Below, piece by piece: positions 15,701-25,300 of a stretch of 64,000 bases of DNA; the stretch's first letter is position 1; each line of letters begins with the position of its first letter. The notes below the pieces were generated by a model that did not search any database, had not been told where the DNA came from, and worked only from the letters and a program-made list of their open reading frames with translations. Location: NCBI RefSeq assembly GCF_900100735.1, contig NZ_FNCJ01000010.1:124001-188000 (forward strand). The letters are read 5' to 3'. The position numbers and the translations under genes were made by a program. The DNA comes from Paraburkholderia phenazinium. GTDB taxonomy: Bacteria > Pseudomonadota > Gammaproteobacteria > Burkholderiales > Burkholderiaceae.

Positions 15701-17584
15701 TCAGACTCCTTGTTTCTGCAGCGCGTGGCTTGCGTGAACGTTTGTGTGAACTTCACCCACCATCGGGCCAAACACCGAAGCGCCCAACTCCGCCGGCGCA
15801 GCGGCCGCACGGAAGACGCCAAACAGTTCGCGGCCGAAGCCGACTTCGTTTTCCGCCTGATGCTGCGGGACGGCTTCAGGCCGTGCCGCCCATTCGGCCG
15901 CATCGATTTCGATGTCGAGCACGCCGGCCTCGGCGTCGATCACCAGCATGTCGCCCGTGCGCACCTTGCCGATCGGCCCTTGCAGCAGGGCTTCCGGCGA
16001 CACGTGAATCACCGCCGGCACTTTGCCCGAGGCACCTGACATGCGCCCATCGGTCACGAGCGCGACGTGGAAACCCTGATCCTGCAACACACCGAGCAGC
16101 GGCGTCAAACGGTGCAACTCAGGCATGCCGTTTGCGCGGGCGCCCTGGAAGCGCACGACCGCCACGAAGTCGCGCTTGAGTTCGCCATTGTCGAAGGCTT
16201 CCTGCACCGCTTCCTGCGAATCGAACACGATGGCCGGCGCCTTCACCTTGCGATGCTGCGCTGCAACCGCCGAGATCTTGATGACGCCACGGCCCAGCTT
16301 GCCCTGCATCAGCCGCAGGCCGCCGTCCGGCTGGAACGGCTCATTGATGCCACGCAGCACGGCCGTTTCCTGACTCTCCGTCACGCCCGGCACCCAGGTC
16401 AGCTTGCCGTCGAGCAGCTTGGGCTCTTCGGTGTAGTGATGCAGCCCCTTGCCGGCCACGGTGTTGACGTCTTCGTGCAGCAAGCCGCCTTCCAGCAGAT
16501 TGCGGACCAGGAACGCCACGCCGCCCGCCGCGTGGAAGTGGTTCACGTCGGCCTTGCCGTTCGGATAGATCTTCGCGAGCAGCGGCACGTTTTGCGACAG
16601 TTGGTCGAAGTCGTCCCAGTCAATCACGATACCCGCTGCACGGGCAATCGCCACGAGGTGCAGCGTGTGATTGGTCGAACCGCCCGTCGCCAGCAACGCA
16701 ACGATGCCGTTGACGATCGCCTTCTCGTCGATCACGTGGCCGATCGGCGTGTAATTGCCGCGCTCTACCGTCAGGTCGAGCACACGGCGCGCGGCTTGCG
16801 CCGTGAGCGCATCGCGCAGAGGCGTGTGCGGATGCACAAACGCCGAGCCCGGCAGATGCAGACCCATCACTTCCATCAGCATCTGATTGCTATTGGCCGT
16901 GCCGTAGAAGGTGCAGGTGCCATGGCCGTGATACGCAGCCGCTTCCGCTTCGAGCAGCGCGCCGCGATCGCATTGGCCAGTGGCGAACTGCTGGCGGATC
17001 TTCGCCTTGTCGTCGTTGCCGAGACCGCTCGTCATCGGGCCGGCCGGGACGAAGATGGTCGGCAGATGGCCGAATTGCAGTGCACCAATCAGCAGGCCCG
17101 GCACGATCTTGTCGCAGATGCCGAGGCACAGCGCCGCGTCGAACATGTTGTGCGTGAGCGCGACCGCCGTGCTCATCGCGATCACTTCCCGCGAGAACAG
17201 AGACAGCTCCATGCCCGCATTGCCCTGCGTGACACCGTCGCACATGGCCGGCACACCGCCCGCGAATTGCGCTACGCCGCCATTTTCACGGGCGGCCTGC
17301 TTGATGAGATCGGGGTAGTTTTTGTACGGCGCGTGGGCCGAGAGCATCTCGTTGTACGACGACACGATGCCGATGTTCGGCTCGCGGATCTGCTTGATCA
17401 CAAGCTTGTCGTTGCCCTCGAGGCCGGCAAAGCCGTGCGCGAGGTTCGCGCAAGACAGCGCGCCGCGCGCCGGAAACTTGCCTTGGGCTTTATCGATGCG
17501 CGCCAGGTAGGCTGCGCGGGTAGGCTTGCTGCGTTCGATCACGCGTTGCGTGACCTTGAGCAATTGCGAATGCGGGGAAACCAT
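15701..17584 (-). CDS. edd: 6-phosphogluconate dehydratase
   Basis: Dehydrates 6-phosphogluconate to KDPG, the committed Entner-Doudoroff step; an iron-sulfur enzyme of the IlvD/Edd family. It is 627 residues long (E. coli Edd is 603). Both family signatures are visible: CDKIVPGLLIGALQFG and DGRMSGASGKVPAVIHVSPEA. The ATG at 17584 was chosen because it follows AAGGAGCTTCG; the upstream extension to 17617 lacks support. It is divergent from hexR, and one of two HexR-box-like palindromes lies about 90 bases upstream, so repression by HexR with relief by KDPG is expected from the family. Confidence 0.95.
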   Translation of the reverse strand: MVSPHSQLLKVTQRVIERSKPTRAAYLARIDKAQGKFPARGALSCANLAHGFAGLEGNDKLVIKQIREPNIGIVSSYNEMLSAHAPYKNYPDLIKQAARENGGVAQFAGGVPAMCDGVTQGNAGMELSLFSREVIAMSTAVALTHNMFDAALCLGICDKIVPGLLIGALQFGHLPTIFVPAGPMTSGLGNDDKAKIRQQFATGQCDRGALLEAEAAAYHGHGTCTFYGTANSNQMLMEVMGLHLPGSAFVHPHTPLRDALTAQAARRVLDLTVERGNYTPIGHVIDEKAIVNGIVALLATGGSTNHTLHLVAIARAAGIVIDWDDFDQLSQNVPLLAKIYPNGKADVNHFHAAGGVAFLVRNLLEGGLLHEDVNTVAGKGLHHYTEEPKLLDGKLTWVPGVTESQETAVLRGINEPFQPDGGLRLMQGKLGRGVIKISAVAAQHRKVKAPAIVFDSQEAVQEAFDNGELKRDFVAVVRFQGARANGMPELHRLTPLLGVLQDQGFHVALVTDGRMSGASGKVPAVIHVSPEALLQGPIGKVRTGDMLVIDAEAGVLDIEIDAAEWAARPEAVPQHQAENEVGFGRELFGVFRAAAAPAELGASVFGPMVGEVHTNVHASHALQKQGV

Positions 17585-17671
17585 CGAAGCTCCTTCGTCG
17601 CTGGCTGAGGCGCACACGCGCAGGGCCAGGTGGGATCGCGGGGACGTCGGACTGAGCCGACGACAAGATAT

Positions 17672-17687
17672 TAGTAGAAAAACTACA
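17672..17687. promoter_or_regulatory. HexR-box-like operator upstream of edd
   Basis: GTAGAAAAACTAC is a 4-5-4 inverted repeat inside TAGTAGAAAAACTACA. Read on the minus strand it gives TGTAGTTTTTCTAC, closely matching the TGTAGT..ACTACA type boxes known for HexR. An extra TGTAG half-site lies about 10 bases to the right. Confidence 0.65.
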
Positions 17688-17805
17688 TGATCGCAATGTA
17701 GACAACGCTGATATCAGCACCATCGAAAATCCCTCACAGCGCGCCAGCAGACGGCGCTTAGACAGAAATCAGCGCAATCCTAGGGAATACCCCTACAGCA
17801 CGATA

Positions 17806-17819
17806 TGTAGTTTTTGTAC
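17806..17819. promoter_or_regulatory. HexR-box-like operator upstream of hexR
   Basis: TGTAGTTTTTGTAC shares its first ten bases with the edd-proximal site read on the other strand. It sits about 55 bases before the hexR start, consistent with autoregulation. A TGTAG half-site (CTACA on the plus strand, about 17793-17797) lies nearby. Confidence 0.6.
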
Positions 17820-17874
17820 CTATTCCACAATCGGCTATAGTCCACGCATCTTTCAGCATAGTGCGAGTTGTCCA

Positions 17875-18720
17875 ATGATGCTGTCCCAAGTGGAAGCGAT
17901 GCGCGAGCAGTTGCGCCCATCCGAGCGGAAGCTAGCCGACTACGTGATCGAGGCCCCCCGCGAGGTGTTGGATCTGTCGATGAACGAGGTGGCTGCCCGA
18001 GCCGGCGTGAGCCAGCCCACCATCGCGCGCTTTTGCCATGCGCTCGGCTTTTCCGGCTTTCGCGAGTTCAAGATCCGGCTCGCCCAGGGCATCGCGGCGG
18101 AAGTACCCGTTGTCTATCGCGACGTGCGGCCCGACGAGCCCACGCCCGGCGTCGCTGCCAAGGTGCTCGACCGGACCATCGGCGCACTGATTCAGGTGCG
18201 CAACAATCTGTCGACGGACAGCGTGGCGGCGGCGATCGCACTACTGGCGCAGGCACGGCGAATTGAGTTTTACGGCGCGGGCGGTTCCGGAATCGCTGCA
18301 CTCGACGTGCAGCACAAGTTCTTCCGGCTCGGCATGCCGAGCGTCGCGTATTCGGATCCGCATACGTTTCTGATGTCGGCGCCGTTGCTCGGTGCGGGCG
18401 ACGTGGTGGTGGCGATTTCGAACACCGGACGCACCCGCGATATCGTCGATGCGGCAAAGGCCGCGCTGGCCGCAGGCGCCAAGGTGATTGCGATCACGCA
18501 TGGCAATTCGCCGCTTGCGCGACTCGCGACAGTGGGACTCTTTGCCAACGTGGATGAGGATACGGATATCTTCTCGCCGATGACCTCGCGCGTCTCGCAT
18601 CTGGCGATCGGCGATATTCTGGCGGTGGGGGTGGCGCTGAGCCGTGGACCGGAACTGGTCGAGAAGCTGGCTCAAGCGAAGGAAGTGATCAACCGCAGGA
18701 GGATTGATCAGCGGGGATGA
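17875..18720 (+). CDS. hexR: RpiR/HexR family transcriptional regulator
   Basis: A 281-residue regulator with an N-terminal RpiR-type helix-turn-helix (residues 1-77; VAARAGVSQPTIARFCHALGF). It also has a C-terminal SIS sugar-phosphate domain (about 125-260; EFYGAGGSGIAALDVQ and SNTGRTRDIVDAAKAA). HexR proteins repress Entner-Doudoroff and related glucose genes and release DNA on binding KDPG. Divergence from edd-eda and two HexR-like boxes in the shared 290-base gap support the name. The start could be either of two adjacent ATGs (MMLSQVE). Confidence 0.9.
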   Translation: MMLSQVEAMREQLRPSERKLADYVIEAPREVLDLSMNEVAARAGVSQPTIARFCHALGFSGFREFKIRLAQGIAAEVPVVYRDVRPDEPTPGVAAKVLDRTIGALIQVRNNLSTDSVAAAIALLAQARRIEFYGAGGSGIAALDVQHKFFRLGMPSVAYSDPHTFLMSAPLLGAGDVVVAISNTGRTRDIVDAAKAALAAGAKVIAITHGNSPLARLATVGLFANVDEDTDIFSPMTSRVSHLAIGDILAVGVALSRGPELVEKLAQAKEVINRRRIDQRG

Positions 18721-18764
18721 GCCGACGTGAGCGTCGCTGACATCGAGGGGCGCACGAACCCATC

Positions 18765-18806
18765 CCCCTGCGCGAGACTGCCGGCTTTGGCTACCTCGCG
18801 CAGGGG
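18765..18806. terminator. GC-rich hairpin between hexR and the adhesin pseudogene
   Basis: CCCCTGCGCGAG (18765-18776) is perfectly complementary to CTCGCGCAGGGG (18795-18806). It lies in the 100-base convergent gap. There is no T run on either strand, so it may be a weak or factor-assisted terminator. Confidence 0.45.
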
Positions 18807-18823
18807 AAACCTGCGTTACACCG

Positions 18824-21800
18824 TTACCATTGGTACGCCATGCCCGCGCCCCATGTCGTATTGGACGGACCGATACCCATACCCAGCTTGATTTTCACGT
18901 TATCGTTGATTCGCGCTGTTGCACCCAACGCAGTCGCCTGATAACCCTTGTAGTTCGCCGAGGCGACTCCGACCGCGATGGTCTTGCCTGCATCCACGTC
19001 GGGAATCATCGTCAACGCGGTAGCCGCTGCAACGCCACCGAACGCGCTGCGAGCGACGCTGCTCAAACCGGCTTGCATCTGCCCCAGGTTCACCGCATCG
19101 GTTGGCGCCTGCCCCGCGGCGACGTTGGTGATCCGGCGCTGGTTGTCTTGCGTGCCGACGGATACGGTGTTGGCCTGATCGGCAATCGAGCCCTCACCGA
19201 GCGCCACGGAATTCGCCGCCGTCGCCTGAGCGCCGCCGCCGCCGACCGCAACGGTCGAGGTGCCGGTTGCCACGGCCGGGCTGTTACCCGTGTTGGCCGC
19301 CACGTACCTGTCACCCGTGTTCATGCTGTTGTTGATAGCCTGGCTCAGATCCGCCACCTGCTGATTGGTCGCGTACAACTGCTGGCCGGTGACGGCATCC
19401 GTACTGGTGGCCGACAGATCGGCATTCTGCAGGTTCGTCAGCTTTACCTGCGGTGCATTGGCGCCGCCCAAGGTCACCGAGTTGTGCGCAGAACTGTCGT
19501 ACTGGACCGCGTTGGCAAGCGTCCCGCTTATGTTGCTGATCGTGTTCTGAATACCCGCGATGTCGCTCGAATTCTGCGTGACGCGGCCATCGAGATTGGT
19601 CAGCGCACTGCCAACATTGTTGAAGGTGGTGCCGCCTACAGCGTACGAGGGGGGCGCGACCGTACCGTCTGCATTGACCGTCGAACCGCCACCGAGCGCC
19701 GCGGCCATGCTGTTTGCATTCGCGTACAGTTGCGAGCCGTTTACCGCGTCCTGGCTGCCCTTGCCCACGGCACCATTTGCCACGCCCGTCACCACGCGAG
19801 CGCCCGCAGTACCCGCCATGTTGATGAGCAGACCGTCCGTTGCACCGCCGACGTTGATCGTGCGACTAACCGGGTCCTGCGTCACGATGCCGATACTGCC
19901 CGTTGCAATACCCTGCTGCAACGAGTTCAAACCATCGTCGAGCGAATCGAGCGCGGCGCCTACGGTGGTCTGCGAGCCGCCTTGGACGTGATACATCGGG
20001 CCGCTGATCGAGCCATCCGCGTTCACCGTCGCACCGCCACCGAGCGCCGAGACCACCGGCGAGAGCTGGCTCAGGTTGACAGCGGAGGTCTGGGTCGTGC
20101 CCATCGCCACGCCCGTCAATTCGCGTGCGCCGGCAGTGCCCGCAAAATCGACATGCGTCCCGTTTGTGCTCTGGCCAACGGTGATATCGCCCGACACCGG
20201 GTCTTGCTGCACGAGGCCGATCGTGCCATTGATGATGCTGTTGCTAAGGCTGTTGATCGCGGTGGTGTTGCTGGTGGTCCGGCCGTCGAGGTTGGTCAGC
20301 GCATCGCCGACATCGTTGAAACTGGTGCTGCCGATCTTGTAGGTGGGCGCACCAATCGTGCCGTCGGCGTTGACGATCGTGTTGCCGCCCAACGCCGCCG
20401 CCACGCTCGACGCGTTCTTGTATAGTTGGGAACCGTTTAACGCATCCGTGCTCGACGCCGTTACGGCGCCAGCCTTCAGGTTCGTGAGCGTCGTGCCGGA
20501 CGCGCCGCCAAGCGTCACCTTGTCGTGCGCCGAGCTGTCATAGTTCACGGTGTTCGCCAGTGCCGTGTTGATCGTGCTGATGCTTGTGGTGTTCTGCGCG
20601 ACCTGCTGGTTTGTTGTGTACAACTGGGAACCGTTCACCGCGTCCGTGCTCGAGGCGTTCAGCGCACCGGCAGACACGTTATGCAGCGCTACCGGCGTGG
20701 TTGAACCCGAGCCGCCCAGCGTCACGCTGGAGTGGTTCGAATTGTCGTACGTCACGGCATTGCTCACGCGGCCGTCAAGGTTCGTCAACGCACCGCCCAC
20801 GTTGTTGTAGGTGGTGCCGCCTACGTTGTACGCCGGGTTCGTGATTGCGCCAGTCGTCGTGTTGTAGGTCGAGCCGCCGCCCAGCGCGGCCGCGGTAGCC
20901 GTCCCGTTTGCGTTGATCTTCGCGTCTTCCGCGGTCAACTGGCTCAGGTTGACCGCGTCGGTTGGCGCCGTGCCGGCAGCCACGTTGTGCAGCGCTACCA
21001 TCGCCGTCGAGCCCGATCCGCCCAACGTCACGCTGGTGTGGTTTGAATTGTCGTACAGCACCGCATTCGGCGTGCCGCTTGAGGCTGAGAGCGCGGCGAG
21101 CGCGGAACCCACGTCGTTATACGTTTTACCGTTAATGTTGTACGACGGCGCCGTGACCGCGCCTGTGGTTGAATTGACCGACGTGCCAGCACCAAGCGCC
21201 GCTGTCACCCCCAAAAGCTGCGAAACGTTGACCGCGTCTGTCGCTTGCGCACCAGCCGCGACATTGATGATCTGGCGTTCGCTGCCCGTCGTACCCACCG
21301 ACACCGCATTGCCGCGGTTTGCCACAGATCCAAAGCCCAGTGCGACGGAATTCGTACCCGACGCGTTAGCCCCCGCGCCCAGCGCAACGGCACCATTTGC
21401 AGAAGCCGAGATGTAGTAACCGAACGCGAGCGCATCGGTAGCGCTGGCGTTAGCAGCCCACCCCATCGCCACGGTTCGCGCGCCGACCGCCTGTGCGCCA
21501 AAACCTACCGCAACGGCTGCATGGTCGCTCGGTCCTCCAGTGCTGTTGGCGACAGCATTCTGGCCGAGAGCGATATCGCCACTGAGAGCTGCCACAGGCG
21601 AGCTATAGGCGCCGACATTGACGTTCAGTACCGTACTGTCGGCCGCCCCTAAGAGAGTGGCACCCAGGAGCATCCCGGACGATGATGACGCCACTCACGC
21701 ACCTGAAGCGTCGGTCGTACCGCCACTCCCGTCCGCAGTCGTACAGTTTTCCGTTGCGGCCGCTTCGCCCGACAACGCGCCCAAGGTGACAAAAGTTGCA

Positions 21801-21913
21801 ATTGCGAGGGCTTTCTTGCTCGCGCTCGACTTGCTCCGGCTCTTCGTCACCTCTGAGGCGGCAACATACGTTCCGGTGGTTTCATTCCATACGCTCTTGT
21901 ACGACTTGTTCAT
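18824..21913 (-). pseudogene. Trimeric autotransporter adhesin (YadA/Hia-like), interrupted by in-frame TGA
   Basis: Type Vc secreted adhesin gene that would encode about 1029 residues if uninterrupted. Codons 1-72 (start ATG 21913, ribosome-binding AGAAGGATG) encode the extended signal peptide region MNKSYKSVWNETTGTYVAAS plus a hydrophobic stretch. They end at TGA (21695-21697). The next codon, GTG at 21694, is in the same frame and opens a 956-residue frame. That frame holds YadA-type head repeats, repeated stalk units with VNGSQLY and TPTDAVNLSQL-like connectors, and a C-terminal YadA anchor ending YQW. The downstream part has no signal peptide, so it could not reach the surface by itself. 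A single recent nonsense change, or a base-call error, explains the pattern. It is paralogous to the upstream neighbour. Confidence 0.85.
21695..21697 (-). other. Premature in-frame TGA stop in adhesin copy 1
   Basis: Codon TGA, read on the minus strand, separates the signal region from the otherwise open passenger and anchor. The frame is continuous on both sides with no shift, so only this codon breaks the gene. Confidence 0.9.
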
Positions 21914-22040
21914 GCTTTCATCCTTCTGATGATTGGATATTTTCGCCCGGCCTGTCATATAGGATTCCTAAAATAACTGCACACGCGCTCAAGGGAACCA
22001 GAAGGGGATGCGATGCAAGGTGATCGCAATGGGAGATACT

Positions 22041-22152
22041 CCGACCATCCCATCGATCCTTCCGGGATGGGCGCTACTATAGGGTTAGGAATTTCTCACA
22101 TTAATGGGAGGGTTCCTAAACAACTCAACACTGTTATCGGAATTTCCCCACG
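22041..22152 (-). promoter_or_regulatory. Upstream region of adhesin copy 1, shared with copy 2
   Basis: Contains, on the minus strand, AAATTCCTAA (22085-22094), a -10-like TATAGT (22076-22081), CATCCCGGAAGGAT (22056-22069) and ATGGGATGGTC (22043-22053). The same blocks occur at nearly the same spacing upstream of adhesin copy 2. The CATCCC/GGGATG elements can pair as a hairpin. Likely promoter and 5' leader, about 130-200 bases before the start codon. Confidence 0.55.
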
Positions 22153-22220
22153 AATGATGGACAGAAATAGGACGCAATGACCGGAAATCTGGCTTGCAGC
22201 AGTTCAAACTCGCTGTAGTG

Positions 22221-22255
22221 AAAAAGCCCCTGTCAGTATTGACTGACAGGGGCTT
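22221..22255 (-). terminator. Terminator of adhesin copy 2
   Basis: AAGCCCCTGTCAG and CTGACAGGGGCTT form a 13-bp stem with a 6-base loop. On the minus strand it is followed by TTTTT. It lies about 140 bases beyond the copy 2 stop and isolates the two adhesin transcripts. Confidence 0.85.
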
Positions 22256-22392
22256 AAGCCGCACTTTGAGTCCAACATTCAACGAAATGAGCAACCGTCC
22301 CCCGAAGGAAACCGGTTGCTCTGCTGGCAGGAGATGCCCTGTTCGCGTAGTGCGGTTTGGCCGCTCAGGCTTTCGCGATGGTCACAACCCGC
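22256..22392. other. Spacer after adhesin copy 2
   Basis: The gap between the adhesin genes (21914-22392) is filled by the copy 1 leader/promoter block, the copy 2 terminator and this spacer. The spacer shows only a small GCAACCG/CGGTTGC inverted repeat (about 22291-22319). I see no gene. Confidence 0.5.
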
Positions 22393-25300
22393 TTACCACT
22401 GATACGACGCACCCGCGCCGACGGTCGTCTCGCTGCCGCTGATACCGGCGCCGATCTTGACCTTCAGGTTTTGCGTAATACGCGCGGATGCGCCGATTGC
22501 CGCAGCCTGATAGCCCTTGTAGCTGCCGCCGGCAATGCCGACTGCCAGCGTCTTGCCCGGATCGACTTCCGGAATCATCGTCAGCGCGGTGGCAGCTGCG
22601 ACACCGCTGTAAGCGGCGCGTGCCGTATCCCCGATAGCCGATTGCATCTGCCCGAGGTTCACCGCATCCGTCGGCGCCGTGCCGGCCGCGACGTTGGTGA
22701 TCCGGCGTTCGTTGCCTTCCGAGCCGACCGAAACGGTGTTCGCCTGGTCCGCAACCGAGCCCGAGCCGATCGCCACCGAGTTGTCGCCGCTAGCCTGCGC
22801 ACCGCCGCCCATTGCGACCGCGTTGCTGCCGCTTGCCTGCGAGCCGCCACCCATTGCAACCGCGTTGCTGCCCGTCGCTGCCGCCGCCGGCTGGTCGCCT
22901 GCGTTGATCGACATCGCGGTGTTGCCGGTCTGCTGCTCGTTCTGCATCGCCTGGCTCAGGTTGGACAACTGTTGGTTGGTGTTCCACAACTGGGCACCGG
23001 TTACCGCATCGGTGCTCGTCGCGGACAGTTCGCCGTCCTGCAGATTCGTCAGCTTCACTGCCGGCGCGCCCGCCGTGCCACCCAGCGTCACCTGGTTGTG
23101 GGCCGAGGTGTCGTACGACACAACGTTCGCCACCGAACCGCTGATTGTGCCAACCGCCGTCTGCAGGCTGGCAATGTCGTTGGTGTTCTGCGAAACACGT
23201 CCGTCGAGATTGGTAATCGCAGCGCCGACGTTGCTCACGGTCGTGCCGCCTACGCTATAGGCAGGCGCCGAAACCGTGCCGTCCGCGTTGACCGTCGAAC
23301 CGCCGCCAAGCGCCGAAGCCGTGCTGACTGCGTGCGAGTACATTTGCGAGCCGTTCACCGCGTCGACACTCGCCGCGTTCACCGCGCCCGCTGCCACGCC
23401 CGTGACGACGCGGTTACCCGCAGTGCCGGCCATGTTGACAAGCAGACCATCCGTGGTTGCGCCGACCAGGATGTCGCGCGAAGTCGAATCCTGGGCCACC
23501 ATGCTGTCAGCGCCGCTATTGATCTGCGTCTTCAGCGAGTTCAGACCTTGATCGAGTGTATCGAGCGCACCGCCGACCGTGTTCTGCGTACCGGCTTGCA
23601 TGTGGTACGTCGGACTCACGATCGAACCATCCGGGTTGATCTGCGCACCGCCGCCGAGCGAGGCAACCACCGGGCTCAACTGGCCCAGATTGACTGCGGA
23701 GGTGCTCGTCGTGCCGGCTGCAACACCAAGCAACTCGCGGGCGCCCGCCGTCCCCGTGAAATCGAAACTCGTGCCGCCGGTCTTGCTTGCAACGGTCAGC
23801 GCACCCGAGGTTGCATCCTGTTGCACCAGACCCACGGCGCCCGTGTTGATCTGATCGCTCAGATCGGCAACCGAATCCTCAACGCCCGTAACACGGGTAT
23901 CGAGGTTCGCGATGTTGTCAGTGTTCTTCGAGACGTTCTGGTTCGTCGCGTAGAGTTGCGAGCCGTTTACCGCGTCCGTGCTCGAGGCTGACAACGCCCC
24001 TACCGACACGTTCGTGAGCGTCGTGCCAGCCGTGCCGCCGCCGAGCGAGATCTTGCCCTTCGTCGCATCGTCGTAGGCGACGAACGAGTTGGTCGCGTTG
24101 CCCGAATCGTCGATGCTCAAACCGGCCGCCTTCAACTGCGCGATGTTGACCGCGTCCATGTCGGCCACGCCCGCTTTCACGTTGCTGAGTGTCGTTCCTG
24201 CAGTGCCGTTGAATGTCACCGTGTCGTGTGCTGACGTGTCGTAGCTCACTGCATTCGCGATCTGACCGTTGATCGTACCCATCTGGGTGGCGAGCGTGCC
24301 GATAGCGGTGGTGTTCGTCGTCACCCGGCCATCAAGATTGGAGATAGCCTCGCCGACGTTGTTCACCGTCGTGCCGTCCACGCTGTAAGCCGGCGCAGAA
24401 ACCGTGCCGTCCGCGTTGACGCTCGCGCCACCGCCCAGGACCGCGGCTGTGCTCGAGGCTTGCGCGTACAGTTGCGAACCGTTCACCGCGTCCGTGCTCG
24501 AGGCCGACACCGCTCCTGCCGCAACGTTCGAAAGCTTCGTGCCCGATGCACCGGCCAGCGTCACCGTGTCGTGCGCCGAGGTGTCGTAGCTCACTGCATT
24601 CGCGATCTGACCGTTGATCGTGTCCACCTTCGTGTTAAGCGTACCGATATCGGTGGCGTTCGTCGTCACCCGGCCATCGAGATTGGAAATGGCCGCGCCC
24701 ACGTTGCTCACCGTCGCGCCATCCACGCTGTAGGCCGGTGCAGAAACGGTGCCGTCCGCGTTGACGCTCGAACCGCCGCCCAAGGCTGCCGCCGTGCTCG
24801 ATGCTTGCGCGTACAGCTGCGAGCCGTTCACCGCATCCGTGCTGGAGGCCGACACTGCGCCCGCCGCCACGTTCACGATCTTGTTGCCCTTCACATCCGC
24901 GGCGCCGCCCACGCCGTTGAACTGCACGGTTGCGCTGTCGAGCGACGACAGTGCTGTGCCTACATCGTGTTGCGTGCCGCCTGCCACGTTATAGGTCGGT
25001 GCACTTATCGCACCGGTGCTTGCCGTGTACGCGGCGCCGCCGCCCAACGCGCTCGCCGTGTTCGCGCCCGCCGCGTTGATCTTCGCGTCTTCTGACTGCA
25101 ACTGGCTCACGTTCACCGCGTCCGTTGCGGACGCGCCGGCAGCCACGTTGGTGAGACGACGTTCTTTGCCAGCGCTGGCCACAGAGACTTCACCGTTCGC
25201 GCTCGAAGCGTTGCCGGACAGCGTGTTTGAGCCCGGGTTGTAGGCCAATGCGGTCAGGTCGGCCGTGGTGGTCGAACCTGCGCCTAGGGCCACGCTGTTC

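Noticed and set aside
18824..21694. Independent adhesin gene starting at GTG 21694
   Set aside because: The start would lack a signal peptide, and no convincing ribosome-binding site precedes it; an interrupted gene is simpler.
21695..21697. TGA as a selenocysteine codon
   Set aside because: No selenoprotein context, no hairpin of the required type evident just downstream, and autotransporter passengers are not known to use selenocysteine.
22357..23991. Long plus-strand frame opposite the adhesin repeats
   Set aside because: Repeat-driven antisense frame; composition mirrors the adhesin codons.
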